Origin: Pseudomonas indica NBRC 103045
GTDB taxonomy: Bacteria > Pseudomonadota > Gammaproteobacteria > Pseudomonadales > Pseudomonadaceae
Length of the DNA: 64,000 nt
Direction: 5' to 3'
Assembly: GCF_002091635.1 (NCBI RefSeq)
Contig: NZ_BDAC01000011.1
Location: 1 to 64,000, forward strand
The notes under the pieces were generated by a model. That model was not told the DNA's origin and did no database searches. It worked only from the letters and a program-made list of their open reading frames with translations. The position numbers were made by a program, and so were the translations under genes. This document shows positions 29,122 through 37,236 of this stretch, in pieces (positions within the stretch are counted from its first letter, which is position 1; the number at the start of each line of letters is the position of its first letter).

Positions 29122-29437
29122 TACCCAGCGACACGCCAAGCCTTTCGCCCTCGCCGCCGTCGCGCTCTGCGCCACCCTGCCGCTGGCCGCCCACGCCTAT
29201 GTCGGGCCAGGCGCCGGGCTGGGCCTGCTGGCCGCGCTCTGGGGGTTGCTCGCCGCCGTCGGGGTGGCGGTGCTGTACGTGGTGATGTGGCCGATCCGCC
29301 GCATGCGGCGCCGGCGCAAGGCGGAACAGGCCGCCGCGGCGAACGCGTCCCGGGAGCCCGCACCCGCGCAGCAAACGGCCAGCGACACCCACCCGGCCCC
29401 CGCACGGCGCAGCGAGACCGAATCGATGCGCCCCTGA
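29111..29437 (+). CDS. Small membrane protein with YVGPGAG motif
   Basis: 108 aa. A signal-like first helix (about 10-29) is followed by YVGPGAGLGLLAALWGLL and a second helix to about 60, then a basic stretch RRMRRRRK and a low-complexity, Ala/Pro-rich tail. The start overlaps the end of the ASST-like gene by 11 bases, so the two are coupled. I recall small proteins with this YVGPGAG helix near sulfotransferase-type genes, but their role is not known. Confidence 0.65.
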   Translation: MTPDTQRHAKPFALAAVALCATLPLAAHAYVGPGAGLGLLAALWGLLAAVGVAVLYVVMWPIRRMRRRRKAEQAAAANASREPAPAQQTASDTHPAPARRSETESMRP

Positions 29438-29504
29438 GCGCCGCCCCGGCACACGAGCCCGCAGAAGCGCTCCCGTGTGCCAGCAGACCTGACGAGAGGA
29501 TGCC

Positions 29505-30221
29505 ATGGGACTACTGGACCTGCCCGCACCGCTGTTCGCCGCCCTCGATGACGGCATGGCGCTGGTCTTTCCACCGGCGGCCCGCCTGCTGCTCTGGGCC
29601 GCACTGGCCGGTGCCGGAACGCTCCTCCTGTACCGCTGGCTGTCGCCCCAGGCCGCCATCGGCAGGGCCAAGCGCGAGGCCCGCGAGGCGCGCCAGCGGC
29701 TGCAAGAATTCGATGGCGAAATCGGCGAGGCCGGCCCGCTGATCCGCGGCCAGTTCCGCGCCGCGTTCAGGCATCTCGGCCTGGTTATCTTGCCGACGCT
29801 AATTTCCATGTTGCCCCTGCTCGCCCTGCTGAACTGGATCGACAAGGCCTACAGCTACGACTACCCGGAGGCGAACCAGGCGCCCAGTGTCAACGTGGTG
29901 CCCGCCCCCTTCTTCGCCGAATGGCTGGGCGATGGCGACACCCCGGTGCTGCGCGTGCGCGCCAGCGGTGCCGACGCCCTGGATATCCCCGTGACGGCGC
30001 CGGTGCCGGTGATCGAGCGGCGTCATTGGTGGAACTGGCTGGTGGCCAACCCGCTGGGTTATCTGCCGGACGATTTCGCCGTGCAGCGTGTCGAGATCGG
30101 TCTGCCGGAGCGTTCCTACCTGCCCTTCGGGCCACCCTGGATGCGCTCCTGGCTGGCGCTGCTGCTGCCCGGAATGCTGTTCGTCTCGCTGCTCACCTAC
30201 CGCTGGGCGCGCATCGAATGA
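29505..30221 (+). CDS. Membrane protein with Oxa1/EMC3-like architecture
   Basis: 238 aa. Helix at about 24-44, a charged coiled coil AKREAREARQRLQEFDGEIG, helix at about 90-110 (ILPTLISMLPLLALLNWI), a ~95-residue extracytoplasmic domain, and a last helix at 214-234. The first half (helix, coiled coil, helix with LP) resembles the EMC3/TMCO1/DUF106 branch of the Oxa1 superfamily, whose members insert membrane proteins. The resemblance is by eye only. ATG 29505 is preceded by GAGAGG. Its stop shares ATGA with the sulfotransferase start, so the genes are tightly coupled. Confidence 0.6.
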   Translation: MGLLDLPAPLFAALDDGMALVFPPAARLLLWAALAGAGTLLLYRWLSPQAAIGRAKREAREARQRLQEFDGEIGEAGPLIRGQFRAAFRHLGLVILPTLISMLPLLALLNWIDKAYSYDYPEANQAPSVNVVPAPFFAEWLGDGDTPVLRVRASGADALDIPVTAPVPVIERRHWWNWLVANPLGYLPDDFAVQRVEIGLPERSYLPFGPPWMRSWLALLLPGMLFVSLLTYRWARIE

Positions 30222-31354
30222 GCGCGGCGAGCAAAGCCGCGACGGCAGACAACCCCGGCTTCAGCGTACCGACCTGGATGCACCTGCTGGGCGGCTGGGT
30301 CCACCGCAAGCCGCAGACCTGGATCACCCTCGGTAACCTGGAAACCCGTCTGGTGCAGGACGCCATCGACGATCTGCGGGTCGATCGCCCGGTCTACGTG
30401 GCCGGCCTGGCGCGCTCCGGCACCACCATCCTGCTGGAGAAGCTGGCCGCACACCCGTCGGTGGCCAGCCACCGCTACATCGACTTTCCGCCGGTGCTGA
30501 CGCCCTATTGGTGGAACCGCTGGCTGGCGCTGGTACCCAAGAGCGAGGAAACCGCCCGGGAGCGCGCCCACAAGGACGGTATCGAAGTCACCTCGCAAAG
30601 CCCCGAGGCGTTCGAGGAAATGCTCTGGATGGCGTTCTTCCCCGATACCCACGACCCGACGCACAGCTCGGTGCTCGGCCGCGACGCAACCAATCCAGCC
30701 TTCGAACGCTTCTACGACGAGCACCTGCGCAAGCTGCTGGCGGTGCGCGATCGCCAGCGCTACGTGGCCAAGGGCAACTACAACCTGGTGCGCCTGGGCT
30801 ACCTGCACCGACTCTATCCCGAGGCGCGCTTCATCCTGGCGATCCGCGAACCGGTCTGGCACATCGCCTCGCTGATGAAGCAGCAGAAGCTCTTCGTCGC
30901 CGGCGAGACGGCCGAGCCCCGCGCGCTGGAGCATATGCGCCGGGTCGGGCACTACGAGTTCGGCCTGGACCGCCGTCCCATCAACGTCGGCGACGATGCC
31001 GCCAGCGCCCGGATCATGGCGCTGTGGGAGGCGGGCCAGGAGGTCGAGGGCTGGGCCCGTTATTGGGCGGCGGTGTACCGCCACGTGGCCGACACCCTGG
31101 ACGCCGACCCGGCGCTGCGCGAGGCCTGCCTGGTGGTGCGCTACGAAGACCTGTGCGCCGCGCCGCAGGAAACCCTGGGCAGGGTGTTCGCGCACAGCCA
31201 GTTGGACATCCAGCCGGCGGACCTCGAACGAGCGGCCACGGGACTGCACGCGCCGGGCTATTACCGACCGGATTTCAACGAAGAAGAGCGGGCACTGATC
31301 GAGGCGATCACTCAGCCGGTCGCCGCCCGTTTCGGCTACGCTCCACGCGGTTGA
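30218..31354 (+). CDS. PAPS-dependent sulfotransferase family protein
   Basis: 378 aa, cytoplasmic. The 5'-phosphosulfate-binding loop is [16 protein letters not shown] (about 62-77) and the 3'-phosphate region is [16 protein letters not shown] (about 203-218). Family members transfer sulfate from PAPS to hydroxyls of sugars, lipids or peptides; the acceptor is unknown here. The ATG at 30218 overlaps the previous stop by 4 bases. The PAPS-forming kinase gene follows 40 bases on, which supports a dedicated sulfation pathway. Confidence 0.85.
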   Translation: MSAASKAATADNPGFSVPTWMHLLGGWVHRKPQTWITLGNLETRLVQDAIDDLRVDRPVYVAGLARSGTTILLEKLAAHPSVASHRYIDFPPVLTPYWWNRWLALVPKSEETARERAHKDGIEVTSQSPEAFEEMLWMAFFPDTHDPTHSSVLGRDATNPAFERFYDEHLRKLLAVRDRQRYVAKGNYNLVRLGYLHRLYPEARFILAIREPVWHIASLMKQQKLFVAGETAEPRALEHMRRVGHYEFGLDRRPINVGDDAASARIMALWEAGQEVEGWARYWAAVYRHVADTLDADPALREACLVVRYEDLCAAPQETLGRVFAHSQLDIQPADLERAATGLHAPGYYRPDFNEEERALIEAITQPVAARFGYAPRG

Positions 31355-31394
31355 GCGAGACCGCCGTTCCCATTCGCCAGTGAGGGCTTCTGCC

Positions 31395-32882
31395 ATGCGT
31401 CATACCTCCGCCACTCCGGGCCCCTGCCTGCAACCAGCACCCGCGCTGTCGGGCCATCTGCCGGTACTGGTGAGCGGTGCGCCGGACATCGGCACCCAGG
31501 TGTTGGCCGAACGCCTGCGCGACGCCGTCGGATCGGGCAGTCCGTCGTTCCACGTCGGTGAGCACCCGCCGCACTGGCTGGCACGCATGAGCGACAGCGG
31601 CCCGCAACCGCGGGTGCTGCTGGTGGTGGATGCCCAGCGGGGCATCGATACCGAGGCGCATCGTTTCGGCCTGCTCGCCTCGCAATTGGGCATCCGTCGG
31701 TTGCTGCTGGCGGTGACCGGCATGGAACGGATGGACTGGCGCGAAGACGTCTTCGCGCGCCTTCGCCACCAGTACCGCGCCTACGCCGAGCGGCTGGGAA
31801 TCGAACAGCTCACCGCCATTCCGCTAAGCCTCAAGGGAGACGACAACATCGTCGAGCCGTCCGGCAGGCTGTCCTGGTACCAGGGTCCGACGTTGCTGGC
31901 GCAGGTGCAAGCCGAGGCGAAGCTGCCGTCCGGCGAGCGGCCGGAGGCCGCCGATGCGCCGTCGCAGGTCTCCGATCAGTTCGCCGCCCACCTGCTCTGG
32001 CTGGATGACCAGCCGCTGTATCCGGGGCGTGTCTATCGCCTGCGCCTAAACGACCGCGAGGTGGATGCGCGGGTCAGCGAGATCAAGCACCTGCTCCAGG
32101 TCGACACGCTGGAGCGGATGGCGGCCAAACGCTTGCGGCGCGACGACCTGGCCTTCTGCAACCTGGCGCTGGACCAGGCGCTGCCGTTCAATGCCGCGGG
32201 CGAGTGCCCAGCCACCGGCACTTTCCGGCTCTACGAGCGCACCCAAGACACCCTGGTGGCGTGCGGCCTGATTGCCTTTGGCCTGCGCCGCGCCACCAAC
32301 CTCCACCGTCACGCCATGAAGGTGGACAAGGCCAGCCGTGCCGCGGCCAATGCGCAAAAGCCTTGCGTGCTCTGGTTCACCGGCCTGTCCGGCGCGGGAA
32401 AATCGACGGTCGCGGACCGGGTGGAACAACGCCTGCAGGCGGCCGGCAAGCGCACCATGCTGCTGGACGGCGACAACGTGCGCCATGGCCTCAACCGTGA
32501 CCTCGGCTTCACCGACGAGGACCGGGTGGAGAACATCCGCCGGGTCGGTGAGGTGAGCAAACTGATGGTCGAGGCCGGCCTGATCACTCTGGCCAGCTTC
32601 ATCTCGCCGTTCCGCAGCGAGCGGCGCATGGTTCGCGAGCTTCTGGAGGACGGCGAGTTCCTCGAAATTTTCGTCGACGCCCCGCTGGAAGTTTGCGAAG
32701 CCCGCGACCCGAAGGGCCTGTACAAAAAGGCCCGGGCCGGCGCCCTGCCGAACTTCACCGGCATCGACAGCCCCTACGAGCCCCCGCAGGCGCCCGATTT
32801 GCGCCTGCCCGCCGGCGAGCTGGACGCCGACACCCTGGCCGGGCAGGTGATCGATCTGCTGCGCCGACGCGGGATGCTCTAG
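31395..32882 (+). CDS. APS kinase (CysC) fused to a degenerate CysN-like region
   Basis: 495 aa. The C-terminal ~170 residues are a complete APS kinase making PAPS: Walker [10 protein letters not shown] (about 330-338), [27 protein letters not shown] and [12 protein letters not shown]. The N-terminal ~320 residues follow CysN but are eroded. The P-loop is replaced by [16 protein letters not shown] and the NKxD motif by [21 protein letters not shown]...WYQGPTLL remains and the middle domain is missing, but the last CysN domain is kept ([27 protein letters not shown]). So this cannot be a working sulfurylase GTPase. ATG 31395 (GAGG upstream) is preferred to GTG 31380. Confidence 0.85.
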   Translation: MRHTSATPGPCLQPAPALSGHLPVLVSGAPDIGTQVLAERLRDAVGSGSPSFHVGEHPPHWLARMSDSGPQPRVLLVVDAQRGIDTEAHRFGLLASQLGIRRLLLAVTGMERMDWREDVFARLRHQYRAYAERLGIEQLTAIPLSLKGDDNIVEPSGRLSWYQGPTLLAQVQAEAKLPSGERPEAADAPSQVSDQFAAHLLWLDDQPLYPGRVYRLRLNDREVDARVSEIKHLLQVDTLERMAAKRLRRDDLAFCNLALDQALPFNAAGECPATGTFRLYERTQDTLVACGLIAFGLRRATNLHRHAMKVDKASRAAANAQKPCVLWFTGLSGAGKSTVADRVEQRLQAAGKRTMLLDGDNVRHGLNRDLGFTDEDRVENIRRVGEVSKLMVEAGLITLASFISPFRSERRMVRELLEDGEFLEIFVDAPLEVCEARDPKGLYKKARAGALPNFTGIDSPYEPPQAPDLRLPAGELDADTLAGQVIDLLRRRGML

Positions 32883-32986
32883 CGTTCACACCCACTAGCG
32901 AACACCCCCCTGCCTTTCCATGTGATCGTATCCTTGCGCGGCGTTGTCCAAACTCCGTAAGCCAGTGATCAGTGGAGGCGTCGATC

Positions 32987-35422
32987 ATGTCGAAGGGCGA
33001 ATACCAGCAGCGCAAGGCCATTCGCCTCGAACGGCTCCAGCGCTTCCTCGCCTGGGCCTCGGCGACCTACCCGGACTTCGTGGCGAAGAAGAACCACCAG
33101 GAACAGTGGTTCACCCCCTATATCGGCTACCCCTATCCGCAGTTCGGCCGTGCCGCCAAGGCCTTCTGGCTGGGGCTGGAGGCACCTGCGGTAGACGCAA
33201 CCCTGCAGGCGCCGGAGCCGCAGAGCCTGCTCTGGCGGATACTGGCCAACGACCGCAACGACTTCCACTGCACCGTGGACCTGTTCGAGGTGGAGAAGAC
33301 CTTCGACTGCGGCCCGGTCCAAAGCCTGCTGGACCCGGACTGGGCCCTGGCGCTGGCCGACAGCGACTCTGTCGACGCCTTCGCCGAGCATGTGCGCCAG
33401 CAGGTCGAGACGAAAGTGCGGGGCCGGCTGAAGCGCCTCGAACCGGCTCTCCTGGCGCTGCCGGTAGCGGACCGTGCCCGCGTACTGGAGCGGATGCGCC
33501 CCGCCCTGGCACGGCTGGACGATTTTCTCGCAGTGGCCGTGGACACCATCAACGAGGTCCGCCATGAGCTGCGCTACGTGGTCGAGCTAAGGCATGGCGA
33601 TCTTGTCCTGGAGGTGCAGCGGCGCATTCCGTCGGGCCAGGGCCATGTGCTTGGCGAGGAAGAAGTCCGCGAACTGAAGGCCGTCGACCACCGTGAATTG
33701 GCGGACAAGTTCGCCCTGCTGCGCGAAGAGGCCGGCGACTTCGACCTGCGCCTGCTCGGGCACCGGCGGCTGATGGAAATCTTCCAGTTGGAGCCGGGCA
33801 AGCTGCGTCGGGCGCTGCGCACGGCGATCCGCGATCACCGCGAGAAGATGGCCTTCGCCGAGTTGCTGGCAAGCGATCCGCGCTTCGTGCACTACCACAA
33901 GCTCTATCCGGCCCGGCGCCTGACCCGCCAGTGGACCGCCCTGCTCGGCCCGACCAACAGCGGCAAGACGCACCGGGCCATCGAGGCGATGACCCGGGTC
34001 ACCCACGGCATCTACCTGTCGCCGCTGCGCTTGATGGCGCTGGAGAACCAGGAACGCATCGAAGCCATGGGAGTGCCCTGCTCGCTGGTGACCGGCGAGG
34101 AGGAAATCATCCGCGAGGGCGCGACCCACTTCTGCTGCACCATGGAAGAGTTCGCCCGCTTCCGCCAGCAACATTGGGATGTGGTGGTGATCGACGAAGT
34201 GCAGATGCTCGCCGACGACCAGCGCGGCTGGGCCTGGGTCGACGCGCTGGTCAGCGCCTATGCGCCGACGCTGTTGATGACCGGGCCGGCGCTGATCGAG
34301 CCCTCGCTGCGCACCCTCTGTGCGCTCTGCGAGGATCGCCTGGAGGTGAAACGCACCAAGCGCCTCTCGCCGGTGGACGTGGCAAGGCACGCCACCACCC
34401 TCAAGCATCTGGAGCCCGGTTCCCTGCTGGTGGCGTTCAGCCGGCGCACGGTACTGGAGCTGAAGGCGCTGCTGGAGATGTCCGGCAAGACGGTCTCGGT
34501 GGTCTACGGCGCGCTCTCGCCGGAAGTGCGCCGCGAGCAGGCCCGGCGCTTTCGCGAAGGCGAGGCGGACATCATGGTGGCCACCGACGCGGTGGGCATG
34601 GGCCTGAACCTGCCGGCGCATACGCTGTGCTTCTACACCGACGAGAAGTTCGATGGTCTCCAGACCCGCCAGCTCGGCGTGCAGGAGGTCAAGCAGATCG
34701 GCGGGCGCGCCGGGCGCTTCGGTCATCACGACCAGGGCTGCATCACCGCGCTGGACCCGCAGGTGCTGAAATCGATCCGCCGGCTGTTCAACAGCCCGGA
34801 CCAGCCCATCGACCTCGCCCAGTTCCAGGTCCGCCCGTCCATCGACCACCTGGCGGCGATCTCCGACCTGATGAACGAGCCCAGCCTGCTGCGCGCCTGG
34901 CTGACCTTCAACCGCAACATCAACTACGGCGAATCCTTCATCTCGGTGCTGCCGGACGAACTGGCCGAGTGGATCAAGCTGATCGACCTGCCCGACGTCC
35001 CGCTGTGGCTGCGCTGGGTCTTCGCCTGCACGCCGATCCGCGGCGGCCTGGACAGCCCGGCCAGCAGCCTGGCCCAGCGCTGGCTGAAACAGGTGGCCCA
35101 GGGCGAAGCAATCGAGCTGCCGCGGCTGTTCCTCGAAGCCGACCTCGCCAGCCTGGAAAGCACGCTGCACATCATCGAGGCCTACCTGCACCTGGCGCGG
35201 ACGCTGCCGGACCAGTTCCCCGCCCTGGAGCGGGCCGAAGAGCATCGCCACCTGCTCAACGAGGCGATCACCCGTGAGCTGTCACGCCGGCGCAAGCCCC
35301 GTCGCGGCGACCACCGACGCATCGGCGGCGACACGCGCAACTGCGGGAAGTGCGGCCGGCCGATGCCGGTGCTGAGCCGCCAGTTCCGCCTCTGCGAGGG
35401 TTGCTGGCGGGAACGTCACTGA
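32987..35422 (+). CDS. SUV3-like superfamily 2 RNA helicase
   Basis: 811 aa. After a ~310-residue N-terminal region comes the helicase core: GPTNSGKTHRAIEAM (Walker A), YLSPLRLMALEN, DVVVIDEVQML (Walker B, DEVQ), MTGPALIEPS, then the second RecA domain with LLVAFSRRTVLELK, VATDAVGMGLNLPA and QIGGRAGRFG. The C-terminus has a four-Cys zinc-ribbon-like end (CGKCGRP, LCEGCWRERH). Related to mitochondrial SUV3, so an RNA unwinding or decay role is likely. ATG 32987 follows GGAGG; a GTG at 32972 overlaps that site. Confidence 0.88.
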   Translation: MSKGEYQQRKAIRLERLQRFLAWASATYPDFVAKKNHQEQWFTPYIGYPYPQFGRAAKAFWLGLEAPAVDATLQAPEPQSLLWRILANDRNDFHCTVDLFEVEKTFDCGPVQSLLDPDWALALADSDSVDAFAEHVRQQVETKVRGRLKRLEPALLALPVADRARVLERMRPALARLDDFLAVAVDTINEVRHELRYVVELRHGDLVLEVQRRIPSGQGHVLGEEEVRELKAVDHRELADKFALLREEAGDFDLRLLGHRRLMEIFQLEPGKLRRALRTAIRDHREKMAFAELLASDPRFVHYHKLYPARRLTRQWTALLGPTNSGKTHRAIEAMTRVTHGIYLSPLRLMALENQERIEAMGVPCSLVTGEEEIIREGATHFCCTMEEFARFRQQHWDVVVIDEVQMLADDQRGWAWVDALVSAYAPTLLMTGPALIEPSLRTLCALCEDRLEVKRTKRLSPVDVARHATTLKHLEPGSLLVAFSRRTVLELKALLEMSGKTVSVVYGALSPEVRREQARRFREGEADIMVATDAVGMGLNLPAHTLCFYTDEKFDGLQTRQLGVQEVKQIGGRAGRFGHHDQGCITALDPQVLKSIRRLFNSPDQPIDLAQFQVRPSIDHLAAISDLMNEPSLLRAWLTFNRNINYGESFISVLPDELAEWIKLIDLPDVPLWLRWVFACTPIRGGLDSPASSLAQRWLKQVAQGEAIELPRLFLEADLASLESTLHIIEAYLHLARTLPDQFPALERAEEHRHLLNEAITRELSRRRKPRRGDHRRIGGDTRNCGKCGRPMPVLSRQFRLCEGCWRERH

Positions 35423-35429
35423 AGCGGCT

Positions 35430-36566
35430 TCAGTCCTCCGGCAATAGCGCAATCAAAGCAGCCAGATAACCCGCACCGCGTTCGCCGATGGCCTGACGCA
35501 GCGCCTTTTCCGCCGAGACGGCCGGGCTGTGGCTGACCGCCCGGCAGAAGCGGTACACCACTTCGACGATGACGGCGGGCTCCGGCGCCCTCCCCGCTTC
35601 CGGATCGACATGGGCCAACAGCAGGTGGCGCAGAGTCAGGGTCCGGACGGCCAGATTCGCGGCCCACTCGACCAGATTCAGGCCATAGTCCTGGCCGGCG
35701 CTGGTGATGGACACGAACGGAAAGCCGATGCGGGTCATTTCCGCCGCGATGAAGCGCTTCAGGATCGCATCGAGTGCGCTGCGCACCTCGCCCTGATAAA
35801 GGCCGCGGTACGCGTCGCCGGACGACAGCGTAGCGGCACGACGGCGCAAGGTTTCCGCCACCTTGGGCTGTTGAATGGCCTCTGCCAGCACTTCAAGCAG
35901 CGGATCGGCGGCGAGCAGCTCGACCGGGATCGCCAGCGAACCGGCTTCGGCCATCAGACGGGGAATCGCCCCGGCCCACTGGGAATGAGGCAAAGGCTCC
36001 AGGCGCTCGGCCAGGGTGAATACACGTACCAGCGCCTGGCCGGTGGTCGTCCCGGACTCCAGCACCAGGTCCAGAAGCGCTTTCACCACTGCGCGTCGAT
36101 CGGTGGCCTGCAAGTCTTCGAACGACTGGTCGCGCACATCGCCGAGATGAAAATCGTCCTGCTGGGCCTCTTCCAGGCGGAACGGGTCCTCACCGTAGAG
36201 GCACAGGCGCGCGACTTCGGGACAGCCCATGCTCGCGGCCTTCACCAGCGAACCATTGATCAGGCGGAACATGCGCGGGAAGTTGGCGCAGATGTTGGAA
36301 AGGGCCTTCTCGCCGTGCTGCGCATGTACCTTGCAGGCTCCGCCTGTCAGGGCGACACAGTGGCCGTCGGGCCCCTTGGCGATCTGGTAGCCATCCGAAT
36401 CCTTGACGATCAGGTTCTCGTAGAGCGGCAGCGCCTGGCCGAACAGGCCCCGGTCGCGCTCGCTGACGGAAATGCGCCAATCCTTGCAGCAGGTGTCTTC
36501 GCAGCGATCCACCAGACAGGCAAAACGCTGCACATAGTTGAAAACGTCGACGGATAGTGTGCCCAC
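35430..36566 (-). CDS. FliB-like lysine-N-methylase family protein
   Basis: 378 aa. The N-terminal Cys-rich signature FACLVDRCEDTCCKDW, followed by GHCVALTGGACKVHAQHGE and LSNICANFPR, matches the FliB family, which methylates flagellin lysines in Salmonella and may hold an iron-sulfur cluster. No flagellar genes are near, so the true substrate is open. I chose GTG 36566 with GGAG upstream; the frame runs on to 36683 without a better start. It is convergent with the helicase gene, only 7 bases apart. Confidence 0.78.
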   Translation of the reverse strand: MGTLSVDVFNYVQRFACLVDRCEDTCCKDWRISVSERDRGLFGQALPLYENLIVKDSDGYQIAKGPDGHCVALTGGACKVHAQHGEKALSNICANFPRMFRLINGSLVKAASMGCPEVARLCLYGEDPFRLEEAQQDDFHLGDVRDQSFEDLQATDRRAVVKALLDLVLESGTTTGQALVRVFTLAERLEPLPHSQWAGAIPRLMAEAGSLAIPVELLAADPLLEVLAEAIQQPKVAETLRRRAATLSSGDAYRGLYQGEVRSALDAILKRFIAAEMTRIGFPFVSITSAGQDYGLNLVEWAANLAVRTLTLRHLLLAHVDPEAGRAPEPAVIVEVVYRFCRAVSHSPAVSAEKALRQAIGERGAGYLAALIALLPED

Positions 36567-36694
36567 GGTACGCTCCGGGTTCCTGTTTCGATCCTGGAGG
36601 ATGGGTGGACTCCCACGGAAAAGGGTTCCCTGCCGCGGCGTTGACCAATCGCCGGTTTGCGCTAGGCTGTGCGTTTCTTCCAAGGAGATACCCC

Positions 36695-36976
36695 ATGGCC
36701 CGCGCCACTGCCCGTCACATCCTGGTTTCCAGCGAAGCCAAGTGCAACGAACTGAAAGCCGCCATCGAAGCCGGCGCCGACTTCGCCCAGGTCGCCCGCG
36801 AACACTCCACCTGCCCCTCCAGCCGCAACGGCGGCGACCTCGGCTCGTTCGGCCCGGGCCAAATGGTCAAGGAATTCGACACCGTGGTATTCAGCGCCCC
36901 GCTGAACGTCGTCCAGGGCCCGGTCAAGACCCAGTTCGGCTACCACCTGCTGGAAGTGACCAGCCGGCAGGATTGA
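36695..36976 (+). CDS. ppiC: Parvulin-type peptidyl-prolyl isomerase PpiC
   Basis: 93 aa, the size of E. coli PpiC: a single parvulin domain without a signal peptide. Seen: ARHILVSSEAKCNELK, GADFAQVAREHSTCPS, GGDLGSFGPGQMVKEFD and VKTQFGYHLLEVTSRQD. It should catalyse cis-trans isomerisation of prolyl bonds in the cytoplasm. AAGGAG precedes the ATG and a terminator follows the stop. Confidence 0.92.
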   Translation: MARATARHILVSSEAKCNELKAAIEAGADFAQVAREHSTCPSSRNGGDLGSFGPGQMVKEFDTVVFSAPLNVVQGPVKTQFGYHLLEVTSRQD

Positions 36977-36996
36977 ACTCTTCCGAATGATATCGA

Positions 36997-37032
36997 GGGA
37001 GAACCAGCGCTACTGCGTTCTCCCTTGTGTCT
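36997..37032 (+). terminator. Terminator after ppiC
   Basis: GGGAGAAC (36997-37004) pairs with GTTCTCCC (37017-37024), followed by TTGTGTCT. It lies 20 bases after the ppiC stop. The rest of the gap to 37236 shows nothing else. Confidence 0.7.
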
Positions 37033-37236
37033 AAACAGACCATCGATATGCTATGCGCTTGACGCTCTGCGAAGCGCTATGTCCATCCACCCGATCTGCA
37101 AAACCAACGTCTCGCGCAAGTTTTTCTTGAAGCGGATCGCATAAACTCGGCGTCCATTTACGATTCCGGCTATGCGTCTGATCGCGCGGCTGCCCTGTTT
37201 GCCACGAAACAGCGCTATCGATAAGGAGAAAGAACG

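Noticed and set aside
31395-32330. Working sulfate adenylyltransferase subunit 1 (CysN)
   Set aside because: The P-loop and NKxD motifs are lost, the middle domain is absent, and no cysD is next to it.
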